NCBI RefSeq assembly: GCF_007748035.1
Contig: NZ_CP036278.1
Coordinates: 682,001-746,000 of the forward strand
Direction of reading: 5' to 3'
DNA from: Aeoliella mucimassa
Lineage (GTDB): Bacteria; Planctomycetota; Planctomycetia; Pirellulales; Lacipirellulaceae
Length of the DNA stretch: 64,000 nucleotides
Below the pieces are notes generated by a model that saw only the letters and a list, made by a program, of their open reading frames with translations, did no database searches and had not been told where the DNA came from. Both the position numbers and the translations under genes were made by a program. Shown piece after piece: positions 61,590-64,000 of the stretch; the stretch's first letter is position 1, and each line of letters begins with the position of its first letter.

Positions 61590-61808
61590 ATGCCCGATTG
61601 GCGAACATTAGCGGAAGTCGAACAGCAGACAGGCCTTGTGTCTGGCGAGTGGGTGTTCCGAGGAACTCGGGTGCCTGTAGCGGCGCTGTTTGAAAACTTG
61701 CGAGATGGAGCGACAATCGAGCAGTTTATCGAGTGGTTTCCCGGTGTCACTCTTTCTCAGGTGCGGGCGGTGCTAGACTGCGAAGCATCCACAGCACATG
61801 CGGGATGA
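61590..61808 (+). CDS. DUF433 antitoxin
   Basis: 72 residues from the ATG at 61590 (MPDWRTLAEVEQQ). The core GEWVFRGTRVPVAALFENLR and TIEQFIEWFPGVTLSQVRAV is the classic DUF433 helix-turn-helix pattern. Its stop overlaps the start of the next gene (ATGA), as is typical of toxin-antitoxin pairs. It should bind and neutralise the DUF5615 partner and repress the operon. Confidence 0.85.
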   Translation: MPDWRTLAEVEQQTGLVSGEWVFRGTRVPVAALFENLRDGATIEQFIEWFPGVTLSQVRAVLDCEASTAHAG

Positions 61809-62128
61809 CCATGAAGATCCTCTTTGATCAAGGGGTTCCTGTTCCTCTTCGCAAAAGTCTACTAGACCATCAAGTGGTCACCGCTTATGAGCTTGGTTGG
61901 TCCACGCTGAAAAATGGTGAGCTGCTGGCTGCCGCGGTAGCACAAGAGTTTGAGGTGATGGTAACCACCGATCAGAATCTTGAGCATCAACAAAAGATAG
62001 CGATCCTGCAGCTGGCCATCATCGTCCTGCCCACTACCGCCTGGCCCACACTATCGAAGCACGTAGACAAAATTGCAGAGACGATCAATAACTGTCAGTT
62101 GGGTAAGGTACTAAGAGTCGAGTTCTAA
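61805..62128 (+). CDS. DUF5615 PIN-like toxin
   Basis: 107 residues from the ATG at 61805, overlapping the antitoxin gene; another in-frame ATG at 61811 is possible. MKILFDQGVPVPLRKSLLDH carries the first PIN-type Asp, and FEVMVTTDQNLEHQQKI has the second Asp-rich site. The fold is that of the Mut7-C/PIN-like RNases. A role as an endoribonuclease toxin is inferred from family knowledge. Confidence 0.85.
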   Translation: MTMKILFDQGVPVPLRKSLLDHQVVTAYELGWSTLKNGELLAAAVAQEFEVMVTTDQNLEHQQKIAILQLAIIVLPTTAWPTLSKHVDKIAETINNCQLGKVLRVEF

Positions 62129-62149
62129 CAGTCAGAAATCTTCCCCCCC

Positions 62150-63364
62150 ATGCTTCCATTCTTCCAAGCCGCTTGGCATACGACGCTCGAACTTGCTCCC
62201 TGGCTCTTGCTCGGAGCCTTCGTTGCGGGGTTGATGCACGTGTTGTTGCCGCGCGACTTTGTGCGGCGCCAACTTTCGGGGCGGGCCGGGGTGGCCAAGG
62301 CGGTAGCGCTCGGGGTGCCTTTGCCGCTTTGTTCGTGCGGTGTGATTCCCGTCGCGGTGAGTCTCCGCGAGCAGCAAGCCAGTCGCGGGGCGACGGTCGG
62401 TTTTCTCATTTCCACTCCGCAGACCGGCGTCGACTCGATTCTCGTGAGCGGGGCCATGCTTGGCTGGCCATTTGCCTTGTTCAAAGTCGTGGCCGCGCTC
62501 GTTACCGGGCTGATCGGCGGCTGGGTAACCGACGCGGTAGAGCCCAAGTCCAACGAGTTGCCTGTTACCCGTCCTAACTCGGCGGCCGGCGCGAAGCATC
62601 GCGGCTGGCGCGACTTGGTCGAGCACGCACTCGAAATACTGCAATCGATCTGGGGGTGGTTAGTCGTTGGCGTACTGCTGTCGGCTGCCATCTCGACGTT
62701 GGTCCCCAACTCGGTGCTCACGGGACTGGCAGCGTATGGAGGGCTGGCTGCCATGGCGTTTGCGTTGGTGGTGTCGTTGCCGCTGTACGTCTGTGCGACC
62801 GCGTCGGTGCCAATTGCTGCCGCGCTGGTAGCGGGTGGTTTGCCCCCTGGAGCGGCGCTGGTATTCCTCATGGCCGGCCCTGCGACCAACGCGGCGACGA
62901 TCGGCGCGGTGAAGCGGACCCTCGGCGGTCGCGGGCTGACCGTCTACTTGTCGACCATTGTCGTCGGTAGCATGGCCGCGGGATTGTTGTTCGATCAGGT
63001 GCTTAGCGCCAGCAGCATGACCGAACACCTGCACGAGCACCCGGCCACCTGGTGGAACGTGACAAGCGCTGTTGTGCTGTTGCTCTTGATCGTCTGGTTT
63101 GCGGTGACCGACCTGAATCGCAAGTTGCTAAGCAGCCGTCCCATCGCTAGCGATATGGATGCAACGACCACCACGGTTCCGCTGGTGGGCCTGTCGTGCC
63201 AGAACTGCGTGAACAAAGTGGAGTCGAGTCTCAATAGAGACCCCGAGGTCCAGCAAGCCCGCGTCACGCTCGAACCGCCACAAGCGGTGGTTGCCGGCGA
63301 GGTGAGTCGCGAGCGGATTCAAGAGATCGTCGAGGCGGCCGGTTTCGGAGTAGGCGAATCGTGA
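62150..63364 (+). CDS. Permease (YraQ/SO_0444 type) fused to an HMA domain
   Basis: 404 residues. About eight membrane helices carry the family words PLPLCSCGVIPVAVSL, GFLISTPQTGVDSI and the second half motif MAGPATNAATIGAVKR. The C-terminal 70 residues are a heavy-metal-associated domain: VPLVGLSCQNCVNKVESSL has a CxxC (Cys-Gln-Asn-Cys). The permease family moves metal or metalloid ions, including Cu, Zn and organoarsenicals. The HMA domain would hand over the metal. It lies 21 bp after the toxin gene. A cobalamin riboswitch follows downstream, so this gene is not under its control. Confidence 0.85.
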   Translation: MLPFFQAAWHTTLELAPWLLLGAFVAGLMHVLLPRDFVRRQLSGRAGVAKAVALGVPLPLCSCGVIPVAVSLREQQASRGATVGFLISTPQTGVDSILVSGAMLGWPFALFKVVAALVTGLIGGWVTDAVEPKSNELPVTRPNSAAGAKHRGWRDLVEHALEILQSIWGWLVVGVLLSAAISTLVPNSVLTGLAAYGGLAAMAFALVVSLPLYVCATASVPIAAALVAGGLPPGAALVFLMAGPATNAATIGAVKRTLGGRGLTVYLSTIVVGSMAAGLLFDQVLSASSMTEHLHEHPATWWNVTSAVVLLLLIVWFAVTDLNRKLLSSRPIASDMDATTTTVPLVGLSCQNCVNKVESSLNRDPEVQQARVTLEPPQAVVAGEVSRERIQEIVEAAGFGVGES

Positions 63365-63464
63365 TTCGTTTCTCACTCCAATCCAAGCGGTAAACCCATT
63401 CTTTGCCAATGATGCGTTGGGCGTCGGGTTTACCCAATTGACGCGATCCAACCACGGGAGTAGA

Positions 63465-63670
63465 CTCGCAGGTGTTGCGATGGTGGTCGATCGTGCCGAA
63501 GGCTTGGCCGATCGACGTACAGGGAACTCCGGTGCAATTCCGGGACGGCCCCGCCGCTGTGACCGAGTAACATTTCGCAAGTCGTTTCTTTTTGCCATTG
63601 CCCGAAAATACGCGGGCGAGAAGGCGTGACTTGGAAAGCTCGGGAGTCAGAAGACCTACCACCGCGAAGT
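63465..63670 (+). ncRNA. Cobalamin riboswitch
   Basis: The conserved core is clear. AGGGAACTCCGGTGCAATTC (63521-63540) is followed by CGGGACGGCCCCGCCGCTGT (63541-63560), the B12-box side, and ends with GGAGTCAGAAGACCTACC (63643-63660). Order and spacing fit adenosyl- or hydroxocobalamin aptamers. It is on the plus strand and about 130 nt before the DUF1559 gene. A hairpin with arms GCAG..CGACTG and CAGTCG..CTGC (63673-63702) follows, without a T-run, so translation control or an anti-SD is more likely than termination. Confidence 0.92.
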
Positions 63671-63798
63671 ATGCAGAACCGACTGCGAGGGACAGTCGCT
63701 GCGTAACAATCGTTAGGAAAGCGCCCGTGGCACGTGCTCTTTGCATCGGACCTTGTTCCGGTGGCAATGCGCGCGGAGCTTACGTTCGCTCAAAGGTC

Positions 63799-64000
63799 AT
63801 GCCTCGGTACGCGGGCTTTACATTGGTTGAATTGCTGGTGGTGATTGCCATCATCGGCGTGCTGATTGCGCTGCTGCTGCCAGCCGTGCAAGCGGCTCGC
63901 GAAGCGTCGAACCGCGCCGCGTGCAAGAACAACCTCCGCCAGCTCGGCATTGCCATGCACGGCTTTCACGACACCAAGGGGCATTTCCCCCGTGGCGGCG
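63799..64000 (+). CDS. DUF1559 protein with pilin-like N-terminus (cut by the window end)
   Basis: The ATG at 63799 opens a frame to the window edge, so far 67 residues: [20 protein letters not shown] and then [16 protein letters not shown], the class III prepilin signal of the DUF1559 family. [20 protein letters not shown] matches its first conserved block. Upstream sits a cobalamin riboswitch in the same orientation, so the gene should respond to B12. The rest of the gene and any B12-related neighbours are outside the window. Confidence 0.9.
   Translation, partial: MPRYAGFTLVELLVVIAIIGVLIALLLPAVQAAREASNRAACKNNLRQLGIAMHGFHDTKGHFPRGG

Overview
The window reads as chromosomal DNA of a planctomycete, most like the Pirellulales. 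The signs are two DUF1559 proteins with type IV pilin-like N-termini, PEP-CTERM proteins (one with a dockerin-like segment), several short proteins that open with an MWCQQCG- or MADRYLVPCQCG-type zinc ribbon, the futalosine-type menaquinone gene mqnE, and lpxK, which implies lipid A and an outer membrane. Most of the window is GC-rich. The accessory patches (about 15.1-16.1, 23.1-24.9, 45.8-49.2 and 56.2-57.1 kb) look visibly AT-richer.

Layout. 1-9.4 kb: the 5' part of a very large DUF4175-like membrane protein with a low-complexity tail, divergent from lpxK; a CHASE-PAS-PAS histidine kinase; a lipoprotein; a small soluble histidine kinase. 9.6-20.3 kb, all on the minus strand: menaquinone genes menG-ubiX-(IS4)-mqnP-...-mqnE, scattered by two insertion sequences and an accessory patch that holds a winged-helix gene, iteron-like repeats and a strongly folded 120-bp element. 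20.4-29.5 kb: comB, glycyl-tRNA synthetase, an AAA ATPase/DUF4276 (Toprim-like) pair that may be a defence module, a cytochrome c-PQQ sugar dehydrogenase fusion, a DUF1559 protein, a TPR-like secreted protein and nadD. 29.6-37.2 kb: priA, a haem-c-type sensor kinase, rnhA and recG.

37.2-45.8 kb: a leader with two tandem mini-ORFs, then a three-gene operon (one-TM protein, degenerate BY-kinase-like ATPase, ExeA-type AAA ATPase), a secreted endonuclease/phosphatase-fold PEP-CTERM protein, larB and a VIT-VWA protein. 45.8-50.1 kb: palindromic repeats, small hypothetical genes, a second PEP-CTERM protein, a lipoprotein and an IS5-family element with flanking 5-bp repeats. 50.3-56.1 kb: two methyltransferases, a cysteine-knuckle protein, a family 8-like polysaccharide lyase and a zinc-ribbon membrane protein. 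56.1-64 kb: a long hairpin-rich spacer, the primary sigma factor gene with a clear terminator, a frameshifted alpha/beta hydrolase, two membrane proteins, a DUF433/DUF5615 toxin-antitoxin pair, a permease-HMA fusion, and a cobalamin riboswitch that precedes a DUF1559 gene cut by the window end.

The best candidates for something new are the AAA/DUF4276 pair, the folded element at 15121-15240, the iteron-like array beside the winged-helix gene, the dispersed ATAGATTCCCA/TGGGAAACTAT palindromes, the cobalamin riboswitch placed before a pseudopilin-like gene, and the leader-controlled pseudo-kinase/ExeA operon. All functions are inferred from reading the sequence. No database search was possible, and GC statements are by eye.
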